The notes below the pieces were generated by a model. It did no database searches, had not been told where the DNA came from, and saw only the letters and a list, made by a program, of their open reading frames with translations. Below are positions 18,559 to 27,502 of a stretch of 64,000 nt of DNA, piece by piece (within the stretch, counting starts at the first letter, position 1; every line of letters begins with the position of its first letter). This stretch comes from Palsa-461 sp963768185 (GTDB taxonomy: Bacteria; Actinomycetota; Acidimicrobiia; Acidimicrobiales; RAAP-2), in contig CAVYGS010000001.1 of assembly GCA_963768185.1 (NCBI GenBank), forward strand, positions 310,001-374,000, written 5' to 3'. The translations under genes were made by a program, and so were the position numbers.

Positions 18559-19712
18559 GCGAGCGCTGCGCCGTCGTCGGAGTCGGTCAGACCAACCACG
18601 CAGGCGGCCCGTCGCGACGTGACGTTCGCCGGCCTGGTCCGGGAGGCGGCCGAGCGGGCGCTGCTCGATGCCGAGGTCGAGTGGCCCGAGATCGACGCCT
18701 TCGTGGTGGGCAAGGGTCCGGACTTCATGGAGGGCGTGATGTCACCAGAGCTGTCGCTGGTCGACGCGCTCGGCGCGGCCGGCAAGCCCCTCCTGCGCGC
18801 GTACACCTCGGGGATGCGGGCGGCGTCGCGGCCGACACGGGGGTCAACCTGATCGCCGCCGGTCTGTTCTCCCGGGTGCTGGTGGTGGCCTACGAGAAGC
18901 AGTCCGAGTCGAGCGGGCCGGGGTCGACGCTCCAGCACCTGCCGTTCGAGGCGCGCTGGCAGGGCGGAACCGGCAGCCTGTTCGGCGCGGTGTGCCGGGA
19001 GTACATCCACCGCTCGGCGGCCCCGGGCTCGATCGGCGATCTCGCCGCGCTGAAGGACCGCCGCAACGCCGCTCCTCAATCCCTACGCCCAGGTCCGCCG
19101 GGCGGACATCACCCTCGAGCAGATCGCCGAGTCCCGAATGCTGTGGGACCCCATCCGGCTCCTGCACTCGTCGCCGTCCTCCGACGGTGCCTGTGCGGTC
19201 GTCCTGTGCGACGAGCGGACCGCCGGGCGCTCCCGCCCAGCCAGCCTGGGTGCAGGGATGTGCGGTCCGGACGGAGCCCCCGGTCTCCCCGGAGCACGAC
19301 AGCGTCGACCCGCGTGCCGGGCGCGACTGCGCAGCAGCGGTGTACCGGCAGGCCGGGATCGCCGACCCCTCAAGCGAGCTCGACGTCGCCGAGCTGTTCG
19401 TCCCCTACAGCTGGTTCGAACCGATCATTCTGGAGAACCTGGGGCTGGCCGAGCGGAGCACCGGATGGCGCCTCGTCGAGGACGGGACCACGGCGATCGA
19501 AGGTCGCTTCCCGGTCAACCCGTCGGGCGGCCTCCTCGGGGCGAACCCGATCGGCGCCGGCGGGCTCATCCGTTTCGCCGAGGCGGCTATGCAGGTGCGC
19601 GGGAGGCGCCGGCTCTCACCAGCTCGACGGCGTCCGCCGGGCGCTCGGCCACGCCGCTGGCGGATACTCGAACTGCGTGGCCGCCTGGGTGGTCGGCAGC
19701 GACCGCCCCTGA
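18555..19712 (+). pseudogene. thiolase family protein with about five frameshifts
   Basis: Beginning MSERCAVVGVGQTNHA at ATG 18555, this is a SCP-x-type thiolase of about 385 residues. Frame changes are needed near 18605, 18826, 19065, 19227 and 19590. Between them every segment is well conserved: DVTFAGLVREAAERALLDAEV, ADTGVNLIAAGLFSRVLV, NPYAQVRRADITLEQIAES, and the C-terminal NPSGGLLGANPIGAGG plus GHAAGGYSNC. It ends at TGA 19712, nearly abutting the convergent acyl-CoA synthetase. Five disruptions with no loss of protein similarity is more like sequencing or assembly error than long decay, but this is not decidable here. Confidence 0.7.
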
Positions 19713-19715
19713 TGC

Positions 19716-21328
19716 TCAGTCCGGCCGGGCCCAGGTGCGCGAGCCGGGTGTCCCAGGTGCGGGAGTTCATCGGGTCGACCCGCAGCGGTGGCTTCTTGAT
19801 GCGCTTCATGGCCTCGGTCCGCTCGGGATCCGACGACGAACTCGATGTAGCGCGGGACCATGAAGCCCGGCATCCGCTCGACGAGGAAGGCGTGCAGGTC
19901 CTCGGCGGCAAGCTCCTGGCCATCGAGAAGCACGACGCAAACCTTGACCTCGTCCTCGCCGTCGGCCGACGGGACCCCGATGGCGGCCGTCTCGGCGACC
20001 GCCGGGTGGTCGTTGACGAAGGCCTCGACCTCCATCGACGAGATGTTCTCGCCTCGTCGGCGCATCGAGTCCTTGATCCGGTCGACGAAGTGATAGCGAC
20101 CGTTCTCGTCCTGCAGCACGCCGTCACCGGTGTGGAACCAGCCGTTGCGCCAGGCCTCGGCGGTCTTCTCCGGCATCCCGAAGTAGCCGGCCATCATCCG
20201 CCACGGCTCGGTCGTTCGGACCACCAGCTCTCCGAGCTCGCCCGCCGGGACCTCGTAGTCGTGCTCATCGACGGCCCGGACCTCAAAGCCGGGGGTGACC
20301 CATTTCGCCGTCGAGGCCCGGTCGGCCGACACGTCGGGCCCGGCGTACAGCGCGGTGCCAACCTCGGTGTTCCCGAACTGGGTGCGCACGACGACCCCGA
20401 ATCGCCGCTTGAACTCGTCGACCCGGGCGATGACCGGGGCGCTGGCCACATAGCGGAGCGGGTTGTCGAGGTCGTCGGCCTGGGCCGGCTGGTCCAGCAG
20501 CCAGTTCATCATCGTCGGGATCATGGCGGCGACCGTGCAGCCAAACGCCCGTACGTCGTCCCAGAACTCCTGGGTCCGGAACCCGGCGCGCAGGACGACC
20601 TGTCCGCCCGGGAACCCGAACCATGCCAGTGGGAGAAGACCGGACATGTGAAAGACCGGGAAGGGGCAGTAGTCGATATCGTCGCCGGTCATGTCGATCC
20701 AGGTCTCGTTGGGCCACAGGCGGCCCCAGGGGATGAGGACGCCCTTGGACGGCCCGGTGGTGCCCGAGGTGTAGCTGATGCAAGCGATCTCGTGGCGTTG
20801 GGGCGTCTCGAGACCGAGGGCGGGCCGGGCTTCATCCCAGAGCTCGGCCCCGGTGACCAACGGCACCGGGAACCCCCCCGGGAGCTCCGAAGACGCGGCG
20901 TCGGGGACGATCACCAGCTTCAAGAGGGGGACGTCTGCTGCGATCTCGCCCACGCGGTCCAAAAAGGCCCGCTCGCAGATCATGTGCGTCGCTTCGCAGT
21001 TGGAGAGGAGATAGGCGAGCGAGCGACCCCGGAAGTCCGTGTTGACCCCGGTGTGGACCGCCCGCAGCCAACCGAGGCCCAGCCAGTGCTCCTCGGCGGC
21101 GATCGAGGTCCGGGCCATCTCCGGGACGTTGTCCCCGGGACCGATCCCGGCCCGTCGGAAGGCGTCGGCCCAGCGCAGCGCGGCTTCGTGGAACTGGCCG
21201 TAGGTGGTCGAGCCCCCGCCCACCTGGTGGAGGAAGGGGCGATCGGGCTCGCGGCGGGCCCAGCCGAGCAGTACGCCGGGCAGCGTCTCGCTGGGTGCGA
21301 ACGTCGGCTGGAGCGGGTCGGGTCCCAC
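19716..21328 (-). pseudogene. AMP-dependent acyl-CoA synthetase (fatty-acid-CoA ligase family), frameshifted near the C-terminus
   Basis: An adenylate-forming CoA ligase of about 535 residues. The P-loop-like YTSGTTGPSKGV (A3), FGNTEVG (A5), GWFHTGDGV (A7), FVDRIKDSMRRRGENIS (A8) and a C-terminal MKRIKK (A10 lysine) are all visible. A frame change near 19838 is required to reach the A10 segment, and the natural stop is uncertain (TGA 19716 in a third frame is the simplest). The start is placed at GTG 21328; upstream, the same frame continues open into the TnpB element, which may have replaced the original leader. It would activate a carboxylic acid for the neighbouring thiolases. Confidence 0.75.
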
Positions 21329-21389
21329 GCGGCTCAGGGTACTTCGTAGCCATGAAGGAACCGGACGCTCACTAGTGCTGCAACCACAC

Positions 21390-21540
21390 ACCTTGGCCCT
21401 TTGGAGCAAAGGTCGCGGTTCCTCGCCAGAGGCGTGGTTGCCCCTCTGACGAGCGACTCCCCGTCGATCTCCTCCTCGGACATCGGCGGGGCGGGCCACA
21501 GCCGGCCAGGGACCCGCGCTGCGACCACGTCTCGACATGG
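21390..21540 (-). ncRNA. candidate omega RNA / right end of the TnpB element
   Basis: Downstream of tnpB on the same strand are two strong hairpins: CAGAGG/CCTCTG with a 10-base loop (21427-21448) and CCTTTG-CTC-CAAAGG (21398-21412). The pattern of a structured segment overlapping or following the tnpB 3' end and terminating at the element right end is what is known for TnpB guide (omega) RNAs. The guide would be read from the host flank just beyond, around 21355-21385. Boundaries are approximate and no expression evidence is available. Confidence 0.4.
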
Positions 21541-22834
21541 CCACCCGTCGTGGGTCACGCCGGGCACGGCCAGGCAGATGCCGACCGGCTCGACGGTGCG
21601 TGATCACCAACCGGGACGGGTCGATGACGATGCCACCCCGAGGAGATCTCGAGGCGATGTTGGCCGCGCCCACCACGTCGCGGTGGGCCCGGAGTGCACA
21701 GTTTTGGCAGGCAAAACCACGTCCCTTGGGCTTTGGGACGCGCGCGCCGCAGCACGGGCAGGTCGACGAGGTGCCGCGCTCGTCGACGAGGACCACGGCG
21801 ATGCCGGCCACCTCCGCCCGGTCGCTGAGCGCCGAGATGAGCCGACCCACCCTCCAGTCGCGCACCGCGAGGTTCTGGCGCGCACCTGCGTCCCGCTCCA
21901 GCAGTCCTCTCGGGTCCCCCACCACCAAGGTGCCGATGCGCTGCGCCTTGGCATGGGTCACCACCTCGCGGGCCGCCTCGTAGCGGGCCTGGTCGAGACG
22001 CCGCCGGTGACGGGCCTCGAGGACCTTGGTGCGCGCCCGGTACTTGCGCCAGCGACGCGAACCGCGTTCGGCCGCGCGCCGGGGCGCGGCGGGAGGTGGC
22101 CCGCTTCCGTGCCTTGGATTCGGCCAGGTGCAGGCGGGACTCGGCCCGCATCGCCCGACCCGAGACCACCAGGGCCCGCTCGGGGTCGGCCAGGACGTAG
22201 GGGTGGATGATGCCCAGGTCCACCCCGGCCACCTTCCGTGGGTCAGGGGCTGCTCCCTCTTCGTAGGTGCCAAGCGGCACCTCGGCGCACACGTCGACGT
22301 AGAGGCGACGTCCCTCGGCGAGCAGCGTCACCGAGCGGACCGACTCGGCTTCGTAGGGCACCGCTCTGGTGAGCCGGAGCCCCAACGGTTCGTTCCCTCG
22401 GGCCGTCGGCAAGCTGAGCCGCTTTTCCTCGAGGCTGAACGTGCCGGCGTAGTCCGCGAGGGCATCAGTGCCCGCTTGCGGCGCGGGGAGTGCGCCGTCA
22501 GGTCGCCTTCTTTGCGCCGTTTGGCCGCCGACATCCACGAGTCCGAGTACCGGCGCAAGATGGACCGGGCTCCCGTCGTTGAAAGCTCGCCGAAGCACCC
22601 CGGTCCCGCCGAAGAGAGCTCACGGCACAGCGCCTGGTAGTTGACGACCTCGGGTGCGCCTCGTCGCCGGCGGTACTCGTTGAACTCCAGCACGGTCGCC
22701 CAGAGGTCACCACCCGAGCGCAACAGTGCCAAGCAGCGCCGTCGCTGCGCCGGCGTCGTGCGCAGCTCGATCCGGGCGCTGCGGAAGACGACCGGTGGAG
22801 CATCGAGAGGACGTTGGCGAGGCACGAAAGCCAT
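21530..22834 (-). pseudogene. tnpB: TnpB-family RNA-guided nuclease (IS200/IS605 OrfB), frameshifted
   Basis: Begins MAFVPRQRPLDAPPV at ATG 22834. The N-terminal helical part, the RuvC-I segment (VAGVDLGIIHPY, catalytic Asp), the RuvC-II segment (VVLVDERGTSS, catalytic Glu), the zinc ribbon (CPCCGARVP...CQNC) and RuvC-III (AHRDVVGAANIA) are present in order, but in three frames: changes are needed near 22465 and 22095. After the zinc ribbon the frame stays open all the way into the acyl-CoA synthetase, so the 3' end given is approximate. There is no adjacent tnpA, as in IS1341-like elements. The element lies between two divergent genes. TnpB cleaves DNA using an element-encoded guide RNA. Confidence 0.75.
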
Positions 22835-22930
22835 CGTGCCCGGGAGGTGTAACAGGGCAGAGCTCTTGTGGTCACGGCAGTAGCATGATTCGATGCGCGC
22901 CGCCGGGGTCCGAAGTTTCCGGGAGTGGCG

Positions 22931-24097
22931 ATGGTGACGGCCACCGACGTCCGGGTGATCGACGCGGACACCCATCTGACCGAGCCCGCCGACCTGTGGA
23001 CGGCCCGGATCCCCAACCGGTTCCAAGACGGGGCGCCCAAGGTCCTGTTCCACGAGCAGAGCCAGACCTGGCGCTGGATGGTGGGGGACCGCTGGTGCTC
23101 CATGGTCGGCAACTACTCGATGGCAGGGTGGCGCGAGTTCCCCCCGTCTTGTCCGCCGACCCTGGGCGACGCCGACCCGGCCTGCTACGACGCCAAGGCC
23201 CGGCTGGCCCACATGGATCGCGAGGGGATCTACGCGCAGGTGATCTACCCCAACGTCATCGCGTTCGAGGGCCACGCGTTCATGGCACTCGGCGACGCCG
23301 ACCTCAAGGTGGCCTGCGTCCAGACCTACAACGACTACGTGTCCGAGTTCGCCTCGGTCGCTCCCGAGCGCTTCGTCCTGCTGACCACGGTGCCGTTCTG
23401 GGACCTCGACGCGTCGATCGCGGAGCTCCGGCGCTGCCACGCCATGGGCCATCGGGGTCTCTTGTGGGCGTCGACCCTCGAAAAGCACGGGCTTCCCGAC
23501 TTCCCCGACGAGCACTGGGACCCGCTCTACGCCGTGGCGGAGGACCTCGGGATGTCGATCAACTTCCACGTCGGGGTCGGCAACACCGCCGAGGAGATCG
23601 AGCACGCCATGAACCGGGAAAACTACGACCCCGCCTACAACACGGCGCGATCTTCGATGTCGTTCGTGAGCAACGTGAGGACCATCGGGACGCTGCTGAC
23701 CAGCGGGTTGTGCGACCGATTCCCGAACCTGGACTTCGTGTCGGTGGAGAGCGGGTTCGGCTACATTCCCTTCCTTCTGGACGCGCTCGACTGGCAGTGG
23801 ATGGGGACCGGGGCCCGGAACCGCTACCCGCTTCGGCTGCTCCCGAGCCAGTACTTCCGGCGCCAGGTGTACTCGATGTTCTGGTTCGAGAGCGAGTCGT
23901 TAGAGCTGCTGCCCAAGTACGCGGACAACGTCATGTTCGAGACGGACTTCCCCCACCCGACGAGCCTGCATCCCGGACCGGCGAGTTATTCACCGAGCCC
24001 TGCCGAGGTCATCCGCCGCGACACCGAGATTGTCGGCGAGGCGGTCATGCGCAAGGTCCTCCAGGACAACGCCTGCCGGGTGTACCACATCGACTGA
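22931..24097 (+). CDS. amidohydrolase family protein (amidohydrolase 2 / ACMSD-like)
   Basis: A 388-residue TIM-barrel metal hydrolase. The N-terminal metal-binding motif is DADTHLTEP, and later ligands are expected in NFHVGVG and in the C-terminal ETDFPHPTS (the conserved Asp). This subfamily includes decarboxylases and hydrolases of ring-cleavage products. ATG 22931 is favoured because GGGAG ends 5 bases upstream; GTG 22925 would add two residues. It is convergent with the SDR at 24169. Two frameshifted relatives, 34102-35282 and 35307-36518, share the ...DW..T.FCS/DY...FASVAPERF...PFWD layout, so the family is triplicated in this window. Confidence 0.85.
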   Translation: MVTATDVRVIDADTHLTEPADLWTARIPNRFQDGAPKVLFHEQSQTWRWMVGDRWCSMVGNYSMAGWREFPPSCPPTLGDADPACYDAKARLAHMDREGIYAQVIYPNVIAFEGHAFMALGDADLKVACVQTYNDYVSEFASVAPERFVLLTTVPFWDLDASIAELRRCHAMGHRGLLWASTLEKHGLPDFPDEHWDPLYAVAEDLGMSINFHVGVGNTAEEIEHAMNRENYDPAYNTARSSMSFVSNVRTIGTLLTSGLCDRFPNLDFVSVESGFGYIPFLLDALDWQWMGTGARNRYPLRLLPSQYFRRQVYSMFWFESESLELLPKYADNVMFETDFPHPTSLHPGPASYSPSPAEVIRRDTEIVGEAVMRKVLQDNACRVYHID

Positions 24098-24149
24098 CGT
24101 CCGAACCGACATCGACGACGCTATGCGGGGTGTCTTGGAGCTTCGGCTT

Positions 24150-24163
24150 CGGCGCTCGCGCCG
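24150..24163. terminator. weak intrinsic hairpin between convergent genes
   Basis: CGGCGC-tc-GCGCCG forms a 6-bp GC stem in the 71-base gap between the converging amidohydrolase and SDR genes. There is no T tract, so it could act only as a weak or Rho-assisted terminator. Confidence 0.25.
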
Positions 24164-24168
24164 CAGCC

Positions 24169-24912
24169 TCAGATGTACATGCCGCCGTTGACCCCGATGA
24201 TCTGGCCGGTGATGTAGCTGCCGCCCTCCGAGCACAGGAACGAGCAGGCAGCGGCGATGTCGGCTGGTGTGCCGGCTCGACCCAGCGGGACCAGTGGCCC
24301 GACCACCTCGACGCCGGGAAAGTCACCGTCGGCTTCGGCCTGCCGGGCCATTGGGGTGTCCACGAGGCTGGGTGGGATGGTGTTGACGTTGATCCCTTTG
24401 CGGGCCAGCTCGACCGCCAGTGTTTTGGTCAGCGCGATGACGCCACCCTTGGACGCTGCGTAGTGGGCCATGTTGGGCGCGCCGGATTGGGCGCTCGACG
24501 AGGAGATCGTGACGATTCGTCCCCAGCCCGCGGCGAGCATGTCGGGCAGTGCGGCCTGAACGCACGCGAAGGTCCCCGTGAGGTTCACGGCGATGATCCG
24601 ATCCCACTTCTCAGCCGTGATGTCGGCGATCGCGTCGAAGGACTCAATGCCGGCACTGGTAATCAGGATCTCGACTGGCCCGAGATCATTGCGGATCTTC
24701 CCGAACGCTCGGTCGACCGACCCGCGTTCGGCGACGTCCACCTCGACCGCGATCGCCTTGGCGCCGCTCGTACGCAGTTCATGCGCCGCGATGTCTGCCC
24801 CAGGACCGTTGCGATCAAGGATGGCGACGAGGTGGCCGTTGCCGGCGAGCTCGTGGGCGACGCCCAAACCGATGCCGGACGCGCCACCAGTCACCACAGC
24901 GACGCGGTTCAC
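24169..24912 (-). CDS. SDR family NAD(P)-dependent oxidoreductase
   Basis: A 247-residue classical short-chain dehydrogenase. The cofactor motif TGGASGIG is at residues about 8-15, the active site has SSSSAQSG serine and YAASKGG (Tyr-x3-Lys), and the C-terminal ITGQIIGVNGGMYI is typical. The usual NNAG is replaced by TSAG, a tolerated variant. GTG 24912 overlaps the stop of the upstream P450 by GTGA, so the two are co-translated. It would oxidise the hydroxyl introduced by the P450, or reduce a ketone; the substrate is unknown. Confidence 0.9.
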   Translation of the reverse strand: MNRVAVVTGGASGIGLGVAHELAGNGHLVAILDRNGPGADIAAHELRTSGAKAIAVEVDVAERGSVDRAFGKIRNDLGPVEILITSAGIESFDAIADITAEKWDRIIAVNLTGTFACVQAALPDMLAAGWGRIVTISSSSAQSGAPNMAHYAASKGGVIALTKTLAVELARKGINVNTIPPSLVDTPMARQAEADGDFPGVEVVGPLVPLGRAGTPADIAAACSFLCSEGGSYITGQIIGVNGGMYI

Positions 24913-26198
24913 TTAGCGACGTCCGTTGGAGTGAACTCAAGGTGCACCTTCGTCAGCCCCCGCAGCACCCACGTGCGCTCGTAGTTGAAACGGCGGGCGC
25001 CGCGAGGGCCGTGGTGCGTTTCGGATAGGCGGATGTCGCGCATGCGCTCGAGGATGCGCTCGATGCTGATTCTGCCCTCGGCGCGGGCCAGTGGGCCGCC
25101 CGGGCACGAGTGGATGCCACGCCCGAACGCAATATGGGATTGCACGTTCGGCCGGTCGATGCGGAACTCAGCGGGGCACTCGAACCGCCGTGGGTCGCGG
25201 TTGGCGGCGCCGTTCAGCAGCATGACGGGGGTCCCCGCCGCGATATCGACACCCGCCACCGTCGTCGAACGGCGGGTCAGACGAAAGTCGGTCTTCACCG
25301 GGCTCTCGATCCGGAGCGCCTCTTCGATGAAATCAGGGATCTTCTCGCGGTGCTCGCGTAGCTCGTCCTGAACTTCCGGGTGCTCGGCGAGATGCTTCAA
25401 CGCAGCAGCCAGGAGCCGAGCCGTGGTCTCTTGACCAGCGGCGAAGAGGAACGTGGCCGTCCGGACCACCGAGGTCACATCCGGCGTGGTGCCGTCGGGG
25501 TAGGTGGCCACGGCGAGGTCGGTCAGCACGTCCTTGCGCGGCTCAATGCGGCGGTCTTCGATGTACTGAGCAAAGCATTCGTCGAGCCAGCCCAGCGCGT
25601 TGAGATCCTCGCCGTGTTGGTTGCCAGCACCGGTCACCCCGGGCGTCATACCCAGGCCGAACCCCGCCCGGAACCGTTGATGATCTGCCTCGGGCACTCC
25701 GAGGAGGTCGGCCACGACAAGCATGGCGAAGGGCTGTGCATAGGCGCTGATGAACTCGCAGCTGCTGCCGGCGCTGGTGAGTTCGTCGAGTTGTTGTTCG
25801 GCGAGGCGCCACATGAATGCCTCGTTGTCCCTGAGTCGTTTCGGTGTGATCAGCCGCATCAACAGTGCCCGCTCACGTGTGTGCGCGGGTGGGTCCATGG
25901 TGACCATGTGCTCGTTCATCGGCAGCTGGTGGCGATAACGATCGAGGATTTCGCCAACATCGTCGCCCGTGAACGGCACTGGGAACGTTGCGAACGGCCC
26001 GACCACCGAGTTGCACGACGAGAAGGTGTCGGTGTCGCGGTAGATCTCGCAGGCCTCGTCGTAGCCGGTCACAGCGACCACGCCGAGATGGGGGAGCGGC
26101 AGCACCGGACCCTCCTCGCGCAGGTCCTCGAAGTATGGGTACGGATCCTCATTGAGTGACTCGTCGCCGAAGTAATCGATCGTCTTCCAGTCGCTCAT
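24909..26198 (-). CDS. cytochrome P450
   Basis: A 429-residue bacterial P450. Seen directly: I-helix AGQETT, K-helix ExxR in EEALRIES, and the haem loop FGRGIHSCPGGPLA with the proximal Cys at residue about 365. ATG 26198 has GAGGAGAGC immediately upstream. It is co-transcribed with the SDR and stands divergent from the TetR gene, 91 bases away, suggesting local repression. No ferredoxin or reductase gene is adjacent, so redox partners must come from elsewhere. P450s of this class hydroxylate terpenoid, steroid or alkyl substrates. Confidence 0.93.
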   Translation of the reverse strand: MSDWKTIDYFGDESLNEDPYPYFEDLREEGPVLPLPHLGVVAVTGYDEACEIYRDTDTFSSCNSVVGPFATFPVPFTGDDVGEILDRYRHQLPMNEHMVTMDPPAHTRERALLMRLITPKRLRDNEAFMWRLAEQQLDELTSAGSSCEFISAYAQPFAMLVVADLLGVPEADHQRFRAGFGLGMTPGVTGAGNQHGEDLNALGWLDECFAQYIEDRRIEPRKDVLTDLAVATYPDGTTPDVTSVVRTATFLFAAGQETTARLLAAALKHLAEHPEVQDELREHREKIPDFIEEALRIESPVKTDFRLTRRSTTVAGVDIAAGTPVMLLNGAANRDPRRFECPAEFRIDRPNVQSHIAFGRGIHSCPGGPLARAEGRISIERILERMRDIRLSETHHGPRGARRFNYERTWVLRGLTKVHLEFTPTDVAK

Positions 26199-26289
26199 GC
26201 GCTCTCCTCACAATGGAAACGAACCGCTGTGCGTCCGCTGAATAGGTGCTGAGCAGTTGCATAGCATCCCTGCGTTGGTGTGGCAAGGT

Positions 26290-26910
26290 ATGCCGGTGCC
26301 GACCTCGTCCACATCGTCCCGCCGCATCGGTGCCACCGACTCGAAGACCCGCGAGCAGCTTCTGGATGCGGCCGAGGAACTGCTGCTCGCAGAGGGCTAT
26401 GCCGCCGTCACGTCGCGACGCGTCGCTGCCAAGGCGGGCCTGAAGCCCCAACTCGTCCACTACTACTTCCGCGCGATGGACGACCTTTTCCTCGAGGTGT
26501 ATCGCCGGCGAGCCGATGAGAGCCTCGCGCGGTTCGAACGTGCCATCACTGGCGACTGCTCGCTGCACACCCTGTGGCGGCTCAACAGCGAGCTTCGGGG
26601 TGCCTCGTTCAGCATCGAGTTCGCCGCGCTGGCGAACCACCGCAAGGCCATCCGCGCAGAGATCGCCGGCTATGCCGAACGCTTTCGTGCTTCCCAACTC
26701 AAGGCCGTGACGGCCGCACTCGTGGCCGACGGCCTTTCAGCTGATCAACTACCCCCAGTCGTCGCCCTCGTGCTTATGACCGGGCTGACCCAGGTGCTCG
26801 CGCTCGAAAAGGCGCTCGGCATGACCGCTGGCCACGACGCCACGATCGAGTACGTGGAGCGCGTGATCGCCCAGCTCGAACCGAAGCGTGCGACCTCGGG
26901 TCGCTCGTAA
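26290..26910 (+). CDS. TetR/AcrR family transcriptional regulator
   Basis: A 206-residue regulator. The N-terminal helix-turn-helix is clear: TREQLLDAAEELL, then GYAAVTSRRVAAKAGLK and LVHYYFRAMDDLF. The C-terminal ligand domain is helical with no family-specific motif. The start is uncertain: ATG 26290 is used, with a TTG at 26257 in the same frame. It faces the P450-SDR pair and probably controls it. A short perfect palindrome TGCTGAGCA lies in the shared 91-base region, too short to claim as the operator. Confidence 0.88.
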   Translation: MPVPTSSTSSRRIGATDSKTREQLLDAAEELLLAEGYAAVTSRRVAAKAGLKPQLVHYYFRAMDDLFLEVYRRRADESLARFERAITGDCSLHTLWRLNSELRGASFSIEFAALANHRKAIRAEIAGYAERFRASQLKAVTAALVADGLSADQLPPVVALVLMTGLTQVLALEKALGMTAGHDATIEYVERVIAQLEPKRATSGRS

Positions 26911-26920
26911 CTGCTTTTCG

Positions 26921-27469
26921 TCAGTCCTCGGCGGAGTTCGCCTGCAACAACGGCCCGACACTGATCTTCTTCCAAGCCTCGGAGTTCTCCTCGATCGCGG
27001 CCAGCGCCTCGTCGAGCCGGCTGGGGGGGTTGTCGGCGAAGACGACGGTGAACCCGTCGGCGTTGTGGCGGATCTCGAGCACCTCGACGCCCTCGGGGCC
27101 GGCGGTATACGAGTATGGCGCCAAGGCCGGCACGAAGAAGGAGTCTCCGGCCCGCAGGGTCTGGCTGCCCATGTGCGCCTCTCCTGAGATGACGACATAG
27201 AGGCAGTCGCTCTCGTGGCGGTGACGGAACAGCGGGAAGTTCGGCTTGAAGAAGAGGTAGACGAGGGAGAAGCCTCCCTCCTCGGGGCTCTGGCGGACCA
27301 GCAGGCGGCTGGCGGTCTTGGCCGCCCCCCCGAGGGCCGCGACGACCTCTCGGAGCTCGGTGTGCTCCCCGAAGTCGTTCTTGGCCCCGAAGTCCGTCTG
27401 GGTGAGATTCGGCGCATCGGCGGCGCGGTAGATGCGGATTCCCGCTCGCTTGGACTGGTCAACCGACAC
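26921..27469 (-). CDS. cupin domain protein
   Basis: A 182-residue single-domain cupin. The metal-site motif is visible as FRHRHESDCLYVVISGEAHMG (motif 1, His-x-His and Glu) followed by GDSFFVPALAPYSY (motif 2, where the usual His is replaced). GTG 27469 is supported by GGAGG five bases upstream. It starts 34 bases after the P450 at 27503-28729 on the same strand, so the two form an operon. It could be a small-molecule binding or ring-modifying dioxygenase-like protein; function is not specified by sequence. Confidence 0.82.
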   Translation of the reverse strand: MSVDQSKRAGIRIYRAADAPNLTQTDFGAKNDFGEHTELREVVAALGGAAKTASRLLVRQSPEEGGFSLVYLFFKPNFPLFRHRHESDCLYVVISGEAHMGSQTLRAGDSFFVPALAPYSYTAGPEGVEVLEIRHNADGFTVVFADNPPSRLDEALAAIEENSEAWKKISVGPLLQANSAED

Positions 27470-27502
27470 CGCGACCTCCGATGGCCGGCTCGAAGTGGAA
27501 CC

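Noticed and set aside
19616..22273. Possible TnpB-acyl-CoA synthetase fusion
   Set aside because: The open frame links the two, but the linking segment lies in the element 3' non-coding structure and TnpB itself is frameshifted; treated as read-through, not a fusion.
26250..26258. TGCTGAGCA palindrome as a TetR operator
   Set aside because: Nine bases is too short to distinguish from chance in this composition.
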